64,000 bases of DNA from Azospirillum brasilense (GTDB taxonomy: Bacteria > Pseudomonadota > Alphaproteobacteria > Azospirillales > Azospirillaceae): positions 1-64,000 of the forward strand of contig NZ_QLKQ01000020.1 of NCBI RefSeq assembly GCF_003349955.1, written 5' to 3'. The notes beneath the pieces were generated by a model. It made no database searches. It was not told where the DNA came from and was given only the letters and a program-made list of their open reading frames with translations. The position numbers were made by a program, and so were the translations under genes. Below are positions 15,502 to 24,413 of this stretch, in pieces; the stretch's first letter is position 1, and each line of letters starts with the position of its first letter.

Positions 15502-15699
15502 ATGAACGGACTGCCCAAGCAGACGTGGCGCTGCCGCGTTGCCGAACTGTTGAGCGATCCCGTGGTCCAGGCCGTGTTGCGCCGGGACCGCCTGACCCAC
15601 GAGCAGGTTCTGGCACAGCTCACCCCCATTGCCGAGCACCTGCGCCGCAACACCTCCCCCGAACGACCCGCAAGACGGCTTCCGCGCGAAGCCTACTGA
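15502..15699 (+). CDS. Small hypothetical protein (65 aa)
   Basis: A 65-aa ORF (MNGLPKQTWRCRVAELL...) with balanced composition, a predicted helical middle (VVQAVLRRDRLTHEQVLAQL) and a basic tail. It starts 25 bases after the T-run of a hairpin and ends just before a strong terminator, which supports a real short transcription unit. No family recognised. Confidence 0.5.
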   Translation: MNGLPKQTWRCRVAELLSDPVVQAVLRRDRLTHEQVLAQLTPIAEHLRRNTSPERPARRLPREAY

Positions 15700-15716
15700 C
15701 CTTTCCAAAGAGAAAA

Positions 15717-15750
15717 GGCCGCCCGGTGGAACGGGCGGCCTTCTTCTTCT
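15717..15750. terminator. Bidirectional terminator
   Basis: GGCCGCCCG and CGGGCGGCC pair perfectly around a short loop. AAAAG lies on the left and TTCTTCTTCTCG on the right, so it can end the small ORF on the plus strand and the ThDP-ALDH gene on the minus strand. Confidence 0.75.
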
Positions 15751-15763
15751 CGTCCAGGCAGGA

Positions 15764-18700
15764 TCAGCCGGCGATCTCGAACTTGATCCCCTGGGCCAGC
15801 GGCAGGGAGCGGGAGTAGTTCACCGTGGCCGTCTGGCGGCGCATGTAGGCCTTCCAGGCGTCGGACCCGGACTCGCGCCCGCCGCCCGTCTCCTTCTCGC
15901 CGCCGAAGGCGCCGCCGATTTCGGCACCCGACGGGCCGATGTTGACGTTGGCGATGCCGCAGTCGCTGCCCGCCGCCGACAGGAAGCTCTCGGCCTCGCG
16001 GATGTCGGTGGTGAAGATGCAGGAGGACAGGCCCTGCGGCACCGCGTTCTGCAGCGCGATGGCCTCCTCCAGCGTCTCGTAGGTCAGGACGTAGAGGATC
16101 GGGGCGAAGGTCTCGTGGCGGACGATGTCGGTCTGGCCCGGCATCTCGACGATGGCCGGCTGCACGTACCAGGCGTCGGGGTACTGATCGGCGAGCGCGC
16201 GGCCGCCGCCGCTCACGGTGCCGCCGTCGGCCTTGGCCTGCTCCAGCGCGCGCTGCATGCCGTCGAAGGCGCCCTTGTCGTTCAGCGGACCGACCAGCAC
16301 GCCGGACTCCAGCGGGTTGCCGATGGGAACGGAGGCGTAGGCGGCCTTCAGGCGCGGCAGCAGCGTGTCGCGCACGTCCTTGTGGACGATCAGGCGGCGC
16401 AGCGTGGTGCAGCGCTGGCCGCAGGTGCCCACCGCCGAGAAGACGATGGCGCGCACCGCCATGTCGAGGTCGGCCGACGGCGCCACGATCATCGCGTTGT
16501 TGCCGCCCAGTTCCAGGATCGGGCGGGCGAAGCGCTCCGCCACCTTCAGCGCGACCTCGCGGCCCATGCGGGTCGAGCCGGTGGCCGACACGATGGGGAC
16601 CAGCGGGCTGGCGACCAGCGCCTCGCCGACCTCGCGGCCGCCGTTGACGACCTGCAGCAGGTCGGCCGGGGCGTCGCCGAAGCGGGCCACCGCGCGCTCG
16701 AAGATGCGCTGGCAGGCGAGTGCGGTCAGCGGCGTCTTCTCCGACGGCTTCCAAATCACCGGGTCGCCGCAGACCAGCGCCAGGGCGGCGTTCCAGGCCC
16801 AGACCGCGACCGGGAAGTTGAAGGCGGAGATCACCGCGCAGGGGCCCATCGGGTGCCAGGTCTCGCGCATCGCGTGGCCCGGGCGCTCCGACGCGATGGT
16901 CAGGCCGTAGAGCTGGCGGGACAGGCCGACCGCGAAGTCGCAGATGTCGATCATCTCCTGGACCTCGCCCAGGCCCTCCTGGACGATCTTGCCCATCTCC
17001 AGCGTGACGAGACGGCCGAGATCCTCCTTGGCGTCGCGCAGCTCCTCGCCCAGCAGGCGGACCAGCTCGCCGCGGCGCGGCGCCGGGACCGAGCGCCACG
17101 CCTCGAAGGCGCGCTGGGCGCGGGCGGCCACCTCCGGGATCTCCGACGCCGGGGTGACCGGTGCCACCCCCAGAGCGGCGCCGTCGATGGGCGAGCGGAC
17201 GGACAGGCCGGCCCCGTCGGCGGGAAGCTCAAGGCCGAGGCGGGAGAGAAGGTCGCGGTGCTGCATGGAAAAGGTCCTCGGTGTAAGGCAACCGGTGGAG
17301 GGGTGGCGCTGGCGCCCGGCGGCGCGGATGTCGGACAGGCTGCGGTTCGGCGTCAGGGCCTCGGGGTCGAGCTTGACGTGCAGGATGGCCGGCCGGCCGG
17401 CGGCGCGGGCGCGCTCGAAGGCCGGGGCGAACTCCTCCGTCCGCTCCACCGTCTCGCCATGGCCGCCATAGGCGCGGGCAAGGGCGGCGAAGTCCGGGTT
17501 GGTCAGGGCGGTGCCGGACACGCGGCCCGGATAATCGCGCTCCTGGTGCATGCGGATGGTGCCGTACATGCCGTTGTCGATGACCAGCACGATAAGGTTG
17601 GCGCCCTCCTGCACGGCGGTGCCGAACTCCAGCCCGGTCATCTGGAAGCAGCCGTCGCCGGCGAAGCAGACCACGTCCCGCTCCGGGTGGAGCAGCTTGG
17701 CGGCGACGGCGGCGGGCAGGCCGTAGCCCATCGAGCCGCAGACCGGCGCCGCCTGCGTGGCGAAGCGGCGGAAGCGCCAGAAGCGGTGGATCCAGGTGGC
17801 GTAGTTGCCGGCGCCGTTGGTCAGGATGGCGTCGTCGGGCAGGGTGTCGCGCAGCCAGGACATGACGGCGCCCATCTGGACGTCGCCGGGGATGGTGGCC
17901 GGCGGCTCGCTCCAGGCGGTGTAGGCGGCGTGCGCGGCCTCGGCCCGACCGGCCCAGGCGGGGGAAGACGGCGTCTCCAGCCCGGCCACGGCGTCGAGGA
18001 AGCCCTCCGGCGTGGCGTTGATGGCGAGGTCGGGGTTGTAGACGCGGCCCAGCTCCTCCGCCCCCGGATGGACGTGGATCAGCGTCTTGCCGGTCTCCGG
18101 GATGCCGAGCAGCCCGTAGCTCTGCGACGGCACCTCCGAGAAGCGGCCGCCGAGCAGCAGGATCACGTCGGCGTCCTTCACCAGGGCGACCAGCTTCGGG
18201 TTGATGCCGAGCCCGATGTCGCCCGCGTAGTTCGGATGCGCGTGGTCGAACAGCATCTGGCGGCGGAAGGTGACGGCCACCGGCAGCGCGAAGGTCTCGG
18301 CGAAGACGTGCAGCGAGGCCACCGCGTCCTCGGTCCAGCGGGAGCCGCCGGCGATGACCAGCGGGCGCTTCGCCCCGGCGAGCAGCCGCCCGACCTCGGT
18401 GACCTGGGCGGGGGTCGGGGCGCTGTCCACCGGCCGGGCCGGGCGGGCGTGGGCGACGTCCGCCGTCTCGACCAGCATGTCTTCCGGAAGCACCAGAACG
18501 ACCGGGCCGGGGCGGCCGGCGAGCGCGGTGTGGAAGGCGCGGCTGACCATCTCCGGCACGCGGTCGGCGCTGTCGATCTCGGCGACCCACTTGGCCATGC
18601 CGCCGAACATGAGCGTGTAGTCGACCTCCTGGAAGGCGTCGCGCCCGCGCATGCCGCGCTCGATCTGGCCGATGAACAGGATCATCGGCGTGGAGTCCTG

Positions 18701-18973
18701 CTGCGCCACATGGACGCCCGGCGCGGCGTTGGTGGCGCCGGGGCCGCGGGTGACGAAGCAGATGCCCGGCCGGCCGGTCAGCTTGCCCTCGGCTTCCGCC
18801 ATCATGGCCGCACCGCTCTCGTGGCGGGCGTTGATCGTGCGGATCGGGGAATCGTGCAGCGCGTCCAGCACGGCGAGGTAGCTTTCGCCCGGCACGCAGA
18901 ACACACGCTCGACGCCCTGCGCCTCCAGCGCATCGACGATCAACTGGCCTCCGGTCTTGCCATTGGTCTGCAT
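15764..18973 (-). CDS. In-frame fusion: acetolactate synthase-like ThDP enzyme + ALDH7-type aldehyde dehydrogenase
   Basis: One uninterrupted frame of 1069 aa. Residues 1 to about 555 are a complete ThDP enzyme: GVERVFCVPGES, the cofactor-activating Glu in ARHESGAAMMAEA, and the ThDP/Mg motif GDGCFQMTGLEF...VIDNGMYG. After a short linker (RQRHPSTGCLTPRTFS) comes MQHRDLLSRLG and a full 500-aa aldehyde dehydrogenase of the ALDH7/AmaB type (aminoadipate semialdehyde or piperideine-6-carboxylate oxidation), with AFNFPVAVWAWN, catalytic Glu in LELGGNNA and Cys in GTCGQRCTT. The two families are normally separate genes. The ATG at 18973 is preferred to a TTG at 19003. It is divergent from a LysR gene. 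Confidence 0.75.
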   Translation of the reverse strand: MQTNGKTGGQLIVDALEAQGVERVFCVPGESYLAVLDALHDSPIRTINARHESGAAMMAEAEGKLTGRPGICFVTRGPGATNAAPGVHVAQQDSTPMILFIGQIERGMRGRDAFQEVDYTLMFGGMAKWVAEIDSADRVPEMVSRAFHTALAGRPGPVVLVLPEDMLVETADVAHARPARPVDSAPTPAQVTEVGRLLAGAKRPLVIAGGSRWTEDAVASLHVFAETFALPVAVTFRRQMLFDHAHPNYAGDIGLGINPKLVALVKDADVILLLGGRFSEVPSQSYGLLGIPETGKTLIHVHPGAEELGRVYNPDLAINATPEGFLDAVAGLETPSSPAWAGRAEAAHAAYTAWSEPPATIPGDVQMGAVMSWLRDTLPDDAILTNGAGNYATWIHRFWRFRRFATQAAPVCGSMGYGLPAAVAAKLLHPERDVVCFAGDGCFQMTGLEFGTAVQEGANLIVLVIDNGMYGTIRMHQERDYPGRVSGTALTNPDFAALARAYGGHGETVERTEEFAPAFERARAAGRPAILHVKLDPEALTPNRSLSDIRAAGRQRHPSTGCLTPRTFSMQHRDLLSRLGLELPADGAGLSVRSPIDGAALGVAPVTPASEIPEVAARAQRAFEAWRSVPAPRRGELVRLLGEELRDAKEDLGRLVTLEMGKIVQEGLGEVQEMIDICDFAVGLSRQLYGLTIASERPGHAMRETWHPMGPCAVISAFNFPVAVWAWNAALALVCGDPVIWKPSEKTPLTALACQRIFERAVARFGDAPADLLQVVNGGREVGEALVASPLVPIVSATGSTRMGREVALKVAERFARPILELGGNNAMIVAPSADLDMAVRAIVFSAVGTCGQRCTTLRRLIVHKDVRDTLLPRLKAAYASVPIGNPLESGVLVGPLNDKGAFDGMQRALEQAKADGGTVSGGGRALADQYPDAWYVQPAIVEMPGQTDIVRHETFAPILYVLTYETLEEAIALQNAVPQGLSSCIFTTDIREAESFLSAAGSDCGIANVNIGPSGAEIGGAFGGEKETGGGRESGSDAWKAYMRRQTATVNYSRSLPLAQGIKFEIAG
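17264..17280 (-). promoter_or_regulatory. Internal ribosome site and start for the ALDH half
   Basis: On the minus strand CGAGGACC precedes the ATG at 17266-17264 with normal spacing. The dehydrogenase could therefore be made as a separate 500-aa protein (15764-17266) as well as part of the fusion. This suggests two formerly independent cistrons. Confidence 0.55.
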
Positions 18974-19059
18974 GGCGCGCTCGTTCCTCGGCTGGGCGTT
19001 CAAATCCTCCTCAATCTGGCGGGAGGCCCCGCCCCGCGCAACCGACTTTCTTTCCCCAG

Positions 19060-19080
19060 GTCATGAGCTATAGTCATGAC
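19060..19080. promoter_or_regulatory. LysR operator between the ThDP-ALDH gene and its regulator
   Basis: Two copies of TCATGA (19061-19066 and 19074-19079) with a 7-base spacer form an interrupted palindrome, the second inside a perfect GTCATGAC palindrome. It ends three bases before the regulator's ATG, so binding would repress the regulator and could act on the divergent gene. Confidence 0.55.
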
Positions 19081-19082
19081 CC

Positions 19083-19991
19083 ATGGGTCTGCAACGCCGC
19101 CTTCTCCCGTCCATGAGCGCGCTCTCCGCCTTCGAGGCGGCGGCGCGCACCGGCAGCTTCACCGCCGCGGCGCAGGAGCTGGCGCTGACCCAGGGCGCCG
19201 TCAGCCGCCAGATCAAGGCGCTGGAGGACCAGCTCGGCGTTCCGCTGTTCGTGCGCCGCGACCAGCGCGTGACCCTGACCCCGGCCGGCGAATCCTACGC
19301 GGCGGAGGTGCGCGAGGCGCTGCACCGGGTGGGCGCGGCGACGCTCAGGGTCATGACCGCGCCGCAGGGCGGCGTGCTGAAGCTGGCCGTTCTGCCGACC
19401 TTCGGCACGCGCTGGCTGGTGCCGCGCCTGCCGGCCTTCCAGGCGGCGCACCCGCAGGTCATCATCCATTTCATGACGAAGATGGAGCCCTTCGACTTCC
19501 GGTCGGAGGATCTGGACGCCGCCATCCATTTCGGTGCCGCCGACTGGCCCGGCGCCGTCTGCGAGCGGCTGATGGAGGAGGAGGTCCTGCCGCTCTGCGC
19601 CCCGTCCTTCCTGGCCGCCCACCCGATCCGCGCGGCGGCGGACCTCGTGGCGCTGCCCCTGCTGCACACCACCAGCCGCCCGGAGGCGTGGCGGGACTGG
19701 TTCGCCGCCCAGGGCATCGAGCGGCACGAAGGCGCGGGCATGTTCTTCGAGCAGTTCTCCACCACCGCCCAGGCGGCGATCACCGGGCTGGGGGTGGCGC
19801 TGCTGCCGACCCTGCTGGTCCAGGCCGAGATGCGGGACGGGTCGCTGGTCCCGGCGTTCGACCGGCCCTACCGCAACCCGGACCGCGCCTATCATCTCGT
19901 CCACCCGCCGTCCCGGGCGCATCACCCCCCGCTGGTGGCGTTCCGGGAGTGGTTGCTTGGGCAGTCCGTGAGCGACGCGCGAAGGGCTTGA
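19083..19991 (+). CDS. LysR-family regulator, GcvA-like
   Basis: A 302-aa LysR regulator of the GcvA/AmpR-like branch: winged helix at about 9-68 (MSALSAFEAAARTGSFTAAA; LTQGAVSRQIKALEDQLGVPLF), then a substrate-binding domain with the branch-typical opening LAVLPTFGTRWLVPRLPAF and the FRSEDLDAAIHFG segment. It is divergent from the ThDP-ALDH fusion gene and probably regulates it; effector unknown. The start at 19083 is directly after the operator palindrome; an internal ATG at residue 11 is possible. Confidence 0.85.
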   Translation: MGLQRRLLPSMSALSAFEAAARTGSFTAAAQELALTQGAVSRQIKALEDQLGVPLFVRRDQRVTLTPAGESYAAEVREALHRVGAATLRVMTAPQGGVLKLAVLPTFGTRWLVPRLPAFQAAHPQVIIHFMTKMEPFDFRSEDLDAAIHFGAADWPGAVCERLMEEEVLPLCAPSFLAAHPIRAAADLVALPLLHTTSRPEAWRDWFAAQGIERHEGAGMFFEQFSTTAQAAITGLGVALLPTLLVQAEMRDGSLVPAFDRPYRNPDRAYHLVHPPSRAHHPPLVAFREWLLGQSVSDARRA

Positions 19992-20156
19992 GAACACGGC
20001 GAAAACTCCCCCTCGCAAGGCAGGGGCGGGGGAATGGGCCGGGACGGGGCGGATTCGTCAGGGCAGACAGGCCCGGCCCGTATGACGTTTTTGCTGCAAT
20101 TTCATGGCGCCCGGCGTTAAGAGGAAACGGCAGAACCGACCGAGAGAACCGTTTCC

Positions 20157-20804
20157 ATGCTGCTGCTGCGCGCCATCCGCTCCATGATGCCCAAGGAAGA
20201 GCGGGTCATTGAGCAATTCATCGAGCAGGCCCGCCACATCGTCGACGCCGCGGCCGCTCTGGAAGCCGTCATGCAGGCCGGTCCGGAGGAGCGCGCCGAC
20301 CGCACCGCGACGCTGAAGCGGATCGAGAAGGACGCCGACCGCGTCGCCAAGGACGCCGGGCGCGGGCTGCACCGCGCCTTCATCACCCCCTTCGACCGGT
20401 CGGAGATCCAGGCGCTGATCAACGCGCTGGACGACTGCATCGACCTGATGGACGAGGTACCGGGCCTCGCCGCGCTCTACGGCATCGAGACCTTCGACGA
20501 CCGGATGATGCGCATGGCGGCGATCGGCCGCAAGCAGGCCGCCCTGCTGTCCGAGGTCATGCCGCTGCTGACCAAGATCTCCGTCCACGCCGACCGCATC
20601 CTGCACATCTGCGGCCAGATCTCCGACCTGGAGGACGAGGCCGACGGGATCCTGCGCGACGCCATGAAGTCGCTGATCGCCGAGCGTCCGGAGATGATCG
20701 ACTTCCTGGGCCGCCGCGAGGTCTACGAACTGCTGGAAGCCGTCACCGACCGCTGCGACGACGTGGGCGATCTCATCGAAGGGATCACCCTGGATCAGGC
20801 GTGA
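20157..20804 (+). CDS. DUF47 (PhoU-like) protein
   Basis: A 215-aa all-helical protein of the DUF47 family (PhoU-like fold), the expected length. Conserved acidic and His positions are visible (RIEKDADRVAKD, INALDDCIDLMDEV, QISDLEDEADGILRD). DUF47 proteins usually accompany a Pit phosphate transporter and act as its regulatory partner. No pit gene follows here, so the partner is either elsewhere or lost. Confidence 0.85.
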   Translation: MLLLRAIRSMMPKEERVIEQFIEQARHIVDAAAALEAVMQAGPEERADRTATLKRIEKDADRVAKDAGRGLHRAFITPFDRSEIQALINALDDCIDLMDEVPGLAALYGIETFDDRMMRMAAIGRKQAALLSEVMPLLTKISVHADRILHICGQISDLEDEADGILRDAMKSLIAERPEMIDFLGRREVYELLEAVTDRCDDVGDLIEGITLDQA

Positions 20805-20930
20805 GGGGGATCAGGCGTGAGGACGGACCGTGCGGGCGTGTGGACACGCCCCGGTTATGGTTAACGGTACATAAACCAATTCACGGCTAATTTCGAAGCA
20901 TCGCCGCTCCGATCCCGAGAGATTGCCGCC

Positions 20931-22151
20931 GTGAAGCTGCGCCTCGTCACCGCCGCCGCCCTTTGCGCCTTCCTCGCGATTCCGGGGGGCATGACCACCG
21001 GACGGAGCGCGCAGGCCGCAGGCGACTCCACCCCCTACGGCCACAGCACGGAGGCGGAGGAGGTCGACCGCTTCGTCCGGGCGCTGCGCACCATCCGGGG
21101 CCAGTATGTCGAACCGCTGACCGACCACGAGCTGGTCGACATCGCCATCAAGGCCATGGCCGGGCGGGACCGCTACTCCGCCTATCTGGACGACGGTGAA
21201 TACCGGCAGTTGCAGGCGTCGAACGACGGCGCCTTCGCCGGGCTGGGCATCCGCTACGAGGCCCACGGCACCCGTGTCCGCATCGCCGAGACCGTTCCCG
21301 AATCCCCCGCCGAGGCCGCCGGGCTGCGCTCCGGCGACGTCATCCTGGCGGTGGACCAGCAGCCGGTGGGCGGGGCGGAGCTGGCGACCGTCAAGCAGAT
21401 GCTGAGCGGGCCGGAAGGGGCGGCGGTGTCGCTGACCGTTCTGCGCGCCGGGACGCCCGACCCCTTCGAGGTCAGCGTCGTCCGCGGCAAGCTGCGCATC
21501 CCCTCGGTCCGGCTGGCCGCCGTCGGGACGGTGGGGTACATCCGCATCGCCCGCTTCGACCGCCAGACCGCCACCGGGGTCAGCACCGCCATCCGCTCGC
21601 TACGCGACCGCATCGGACCGGACATCGGCGGCTTCATCATCGACCTGCGCGACAATCCCGGCGGGCTGGTGCAGGCGAGCGTCCGCGTCGCCGACGCCTT
21701 CCTCGACAAGGGAACGATCCTGACCGCCCGCGGCCCCGGGCGCGGGGCGGACAAGACCTACATCGCCACGCCGGGCGACGAGACGGACGGTTTGCCGCTG
21801 GTGGTGCTGGTCAACGCGAAGTCGGCCTCGGCCGCGGAGATCCTGACCGGGGCGCTGAAGGACCACCGGCGCGCCACGGTGATCGGCACGACGACCTTCG
21901 GCAAGGGGATCATCCAGAGCGTCATCCCCTTCGACAGCGGGGCGCTGAAGCTGACCACGGCGCGTTACTACACGCCGTCGGGCCAGTCGATCCACCAGAT
22001 CGGCATCCAGCCCGACGAGACCATCGCGGAACCGGCCGCGGCGGAGGGGCAATCCGCCCCGCCGTCCAACGGCATCCCCAACGCGGCCAACGATCAGACC
22101 TTTGCCCGCGCACTGTCCATTCTCCGTCCCCAATCAGCGGGGCTCCGCTGA
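20931..22151 (+). CDS. S41-family C-terminal processing peptidase
   Basis: A 406-aa exported protease: signal peptide (about 1-30), short N-terminal helical part, PDZ domain (about 105-175, with GLGIRYEAHG and SGDVILAVD), then the S41 catalytic domain with FIIDLRDNPGG, catalytic Ser in NAKSASAAEIL and Lys in GTTTFGKGIIQS. Family members trim C-termini of periplasmic proteins. The only good start is a GTG at 20931. The gene ends four bases from a convergent DUF1328 gene. It is about 40 residues shorter than typical CtpA because the C-terminal region is brief. Confidence 0.9.
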   Translation: MKLRLVTAAALCAFLAIPGGMTTGRSAQAAGDSTPYGHSTEAEEVDRFVRALRTIRGQYVEPLTDHELVDIAIKAMAGRDRYSAYLDDGEYRQLQASNDGAFAGLGIRYEAHGTRVRIAETVPESPAEAAGLRSGDVILAVDQQPVGGAELATVKQMLSGPEGAAVSLTVLRAGTPDPFEVSVVRGKLRIPSVRLAAVGTVGYIRIARFDRQTATGVSTAIRSLRDRIGPDIGGFIIDLRDNPGGLVQASVRVADAFLDKGTILTARGPGRGADKTYIATPGDETDGLPLVVLVNAKSASAAEILTGALKDHRRATVIGTTTFGKGIIQSVIPFDSGALKLTTARYYTPSGQSIHQIGIQPDETIAEPAAAEGQSAPPSNGIPNAANDQTFARALSILRPQSAGLR

Positions 22152-22155
22152 CGGA

Positions 22156-22329
22156 TCAGAAGATCACTTCGCCGGCCAGCAGGGCGAGGACCAGGAAGAC
22201 CAGGAAGATGATCAGCGCGATCCCGAAGAGGATCTTCGCGACTCCCGCGGTGGCCGACGACACGTTGGTGAAGCCGAGCGCGCCGGCGACCAGAGACACC
22301 ACGAAAAAGATCAACGCCCATTTCAGCAT
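22156..22329 (-). CDS. DUF1328 small membrane protein
   Basis: A 57-aa protein made almost wholly of two membrane helices ([40 protein letters not shown]), the signature of the DUF1328/YtjA family. AGGAG precedes the ATG on the minus strand. Function is unknown; homologues are often stress-induced. Convergent with the S41 protease. Confidence 0.85.
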   Translation of the reverse strand: MLKWALIFFVVSLVAGALGFTNVSSATAGVAKILFGIALIIFLVFLVLALLAGEVIF

Positions 22330-22476
22330 GGACCGCTCCTGCGCGTTCTGAAACTCAGCCGGCGTGACCGGCAGGGTAAGAACCTCGCCGACCGCCGCGG
22401 GTTCCAGAACAGGCCGGTCCGCCCCTCCCTATTCGTCAGGTGCCGGAATTCCGCAGGATGGCCGTGCCGTTGCGGG

Positions 22477-22791
22477 TTACCACCCGGTCCCGGAACGGTT
22501 TGGCAGGGATTGGCGCGTCATGCCCTGGTCCATGCCGGACTCGTTGGGCGACCGCGTACGGCTTTGCGGCTCGCTCACACCGGAGCCGCTGTAGGGGCCG
22601 GGGCTGGAACTGGTCGCGTTCGGGTTGACGTTGGGCTCGTCCACGCCCTGGCTGCCGGACGTGCCGCCGCCCGTCAGGCCGCTGCCGGGGCCGCCGCTGT
22701 TCATCCCACTGCTGCCCGTTCCGCCGCCATCCATGCCCGAACAGGCAGCCAGAAGCATCGCGGCCGACGCCGCGATCATCAGATTGCGCAT
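22477..22791 (-). CDS. Hypothetical lipoprotein, Gly/Ser-rich
   Basis: A 104-aa protein with a lipoprotein signal peptide (MRNLMIAASAAMLLAAC, lipobox LAAC at residue 17) and then a disordered stretch rich in Gly, Ser, Asn and Pro (SGMDGGGTGSSG...). No domain follows. Probably anchored to a membrane facing the periplasm. It lies about 100 bases downstream of the PAS gene and could be the last gene of that unit. Confidence 0.7.
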   Translation of the reverse strand: MRNLMIAASAAMLLAACSGMDGGGTGSSGMNSGGPGSGLTGGGTSGSQGVDEPNVNPNATSSSPGPYSGSGVSEPQSRTRSPNESGMDQGMTRQSLPNRSGTGW

Positions 22792-22892
22792 GACGCACTC
22801 CCTACGCTGATGTCTTGAAGGTACAGCCCTTCTCAACGGGCGTCCGTCCGGGAGGGTTCCGATTTTTGGAGGTCCGGGCGGCAACGGGCGTT

Positions 22893-23318
22893 TCAGCGGC
22901 CGGCGGCCTGGCGGCGCAAGGCCTTCAATTCGTCGAACCGGGCGGTGACGTCGCGCATGACCGCCGCCATGCCCAGCATGGTTCCGTCGGCGTCCTTCAG
23001 CGGCACGATGGTGAACTCGACCGAGATGCGGGTTCCGTCCTTGCGCGTCGCCGGCACGGACAGCAGGTCGCCGCTGCCGTAGCGGCTCTCCCCCGTCTTC
23101 ATCACCTGATCGTAGCCGTCCCAATGGCGTTGGCGCTGGCGGTCCGGAATGATGATGTCCAGCGACTGGCCGAGCGCCTCGTCGGCGGTGAAGCCGAACA
23201 CGCGCTCCGCCCCCGCGTTCCAGAAGCGGATGATGCCCGCGCGGTCGGCATAGGCGATGGCCTCGGCCGGGCTGTTCAGCAGCGCCAGCCCCAGCCGTTG
23301 CAGGTCGTTCTCGGTCAT
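22893..23318 (-). CDS. Single-domain PAS protein
   Basis: A 141-aa cytoplasmic protein consisting of one PAS/PAC domain (IRFWNAGAERVFGFTADEALGQ; RKDGTRISVEFTIVPLKD; GMAAVMRDVTARFDE). His65 in RQRHWDGYDQV aligns by eye with the FixL haem-ligand region, so it might bind haem, but the downstream FixL Arg motif is absent. No output domain, so it must act through a partner. GAGGGG precedes the ATG. It starts 28 bases after the reductase gene on the same strand, suggesting an operon. Confidence 0.75.
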   Translation of the reverse strand: MTENDLQRLGLALLNSPAEAIAYADRAGIIRFWNAGAERVFGFTADEALGQSLDIIIPDRQRQRHWDGYDQVMKTGESRYGSGDLLSVPATRKDGTRISVEFTIVPLKDADGTMLGMAAVMRDVTARFDELKALRRQAAGR

Positions 23319-23346
23319 GGGTTCCCCTCTCGTCCCTGTGTTGCGG

Positions 23347-24312
23347 TCAAACGTCCAGAACCAGGCGTGCGCTGCGGGCGCGCGACACGCAGATCATCAT
23401 CGTCTTGCCGGCGGCGCGTTCGGCGTCGGACAGGACGCTGTCGCGATGGTCGGGCTCCCCCTCCAGCACCGCCGTCTCGCAAGTGCCGCAGATGCCCTGC
23501 TCGCACGAGGAGTCGACGGAAACGCCCGCGGCGTCGAGCGCGTTCAGCACGCTCACCCCCTCGGTCACCGCGACGGTCACGCCGGAGCGGGCGCAGACCA
23601 CCTCGAAGCGATCGTCGGGCGTCGCGTCGCGCCCCGCATCCGCGCGTGGCGTGAACCATTCGAATCGCACGTCCTGCGACGGCCGCGCGGCGCTCGCCAC
23701 CCCGTCCATCAAGCGCTGAGGGCCGCAGCAGTAGACGAGGGTGTCGTCGGACGTCGCCGCCATCAGGTCGGCCACCGCCAGCCGCCGGCCTTCGTCCGCG
23801 GCGTGAACCACCACCGCGCCGTTCCCCAGCGCGCGAAGCTCGGCCAGGAACGGCGCCTCGACCGCGCTGCGCACGCAGTAATGCAGGACCCAGTCGGCTC
23901 CCCGGCGCGACGCCGCGCGGATCATCGGCAGCAACGGCGTGATGCCGATGCCCCCGGCGATGAACAGGGTGCGCGGGGCGGCGTCGAAGCGGAAGTTGTT
24001 GCGGGGCGGAGCGACGGTGACGGTGGTGCCGAGCCGCAAGTCCCCATGGATGAAGCGCGATCCCCGCCCGCCGGGATGATTCAGGACGGCGATCCGGTAG
24101 GCGGAGCGGTCCGCCGGGTCGCCGCACAAGGAGTAGGAGCGCACCGCCCCGTCCGGCAGATGCACGTCGATGTGCGCGCCCGGCTCGTAGGGCGGCAGGT
24201 CCTCGCCGTCCAGGTCGCGAAGCTCCACCAGCAACACTTGCGGTGTGACGCGCTCCGTATGATGGACACGCAAGGACCGTGGCGCACTCTCCCTTAGACC
24301 GGTTGTCGTCAT
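23347..24312 (-). CDS. Phthalate dioxygenase reductase-type (VanB-like) oxidoreductase
   Basis: A 321-aa electron-transfer protein: flavin-binding barrel (RSYSLCGDPADRSAYRIAV), NAD-binding domain (FIAGGIGITPLLPMI; VYCCGPQRLM) and a C-terminal plant-type [2Fe-2S] domain with CEQGICGTC and a distal Cys in MMICVSRA. This order is typical of PDR/VanB reductases that feed Rieske oxygenases. No oxygenase gene is adjacent. The ATG at 24312 fits the family; one at 24348 is possible. A SoxR-type promoter lies about 100 bases upstream, suggesting induction by redox-cycling compounds and perhaps a diaphorase role instead of oxygenase feeding. Confidence 0.85.
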   Translation of the reverse strand: MTTTGLRESAPRSLRVHHTERVTPQVLLVELRDLDGEDLPPYEPGAHIDVHLPDGAVRSYSLCGDPADRSAYRIAVLNHPGGRGSRFIHGDLRLGTTVTVAPPRNNFRFDAAPRTLFIAGGIGITPLLPMIRAASRRGADWVLHYCVRSAVEAPFLAELRALGNGAVVVHAADEGRRLAVADLMAATSDDTLVYCCGPQRLMDGVASAARPSQDVRFEWFTPRADAGRDATPDDRFEVVCARSGVTVAVTEGVSVLNALDAAGVSVDSSCEQGICGTCETAVLEGEPDHRDSVLSDAERAAGKTMMICVSRARSARLVLDV

Positions 24313-24413
24313 TCTCTCGTCCGCCCGGGTGGTTATCCGTTCCTGCATCCCGGCCTGCGTCCGGACGGCCGAGCTGTGCGGCGCGTCGCTGGCATGCCAG
24401 ATACATTGTGATC

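Noticed and set aside
15629..19066. A 1145-aa plus-strand open frame over the ThDP-ALDH region
   Set aside because: Shadow frame: the opposite strand encodes two recognisable enzymes with intact catalytic motifs.
20157..20804. PhoU of the Pst system
   Set aside because: Sequence pattern is DUF47, not PhoU, and no pst genes are present.
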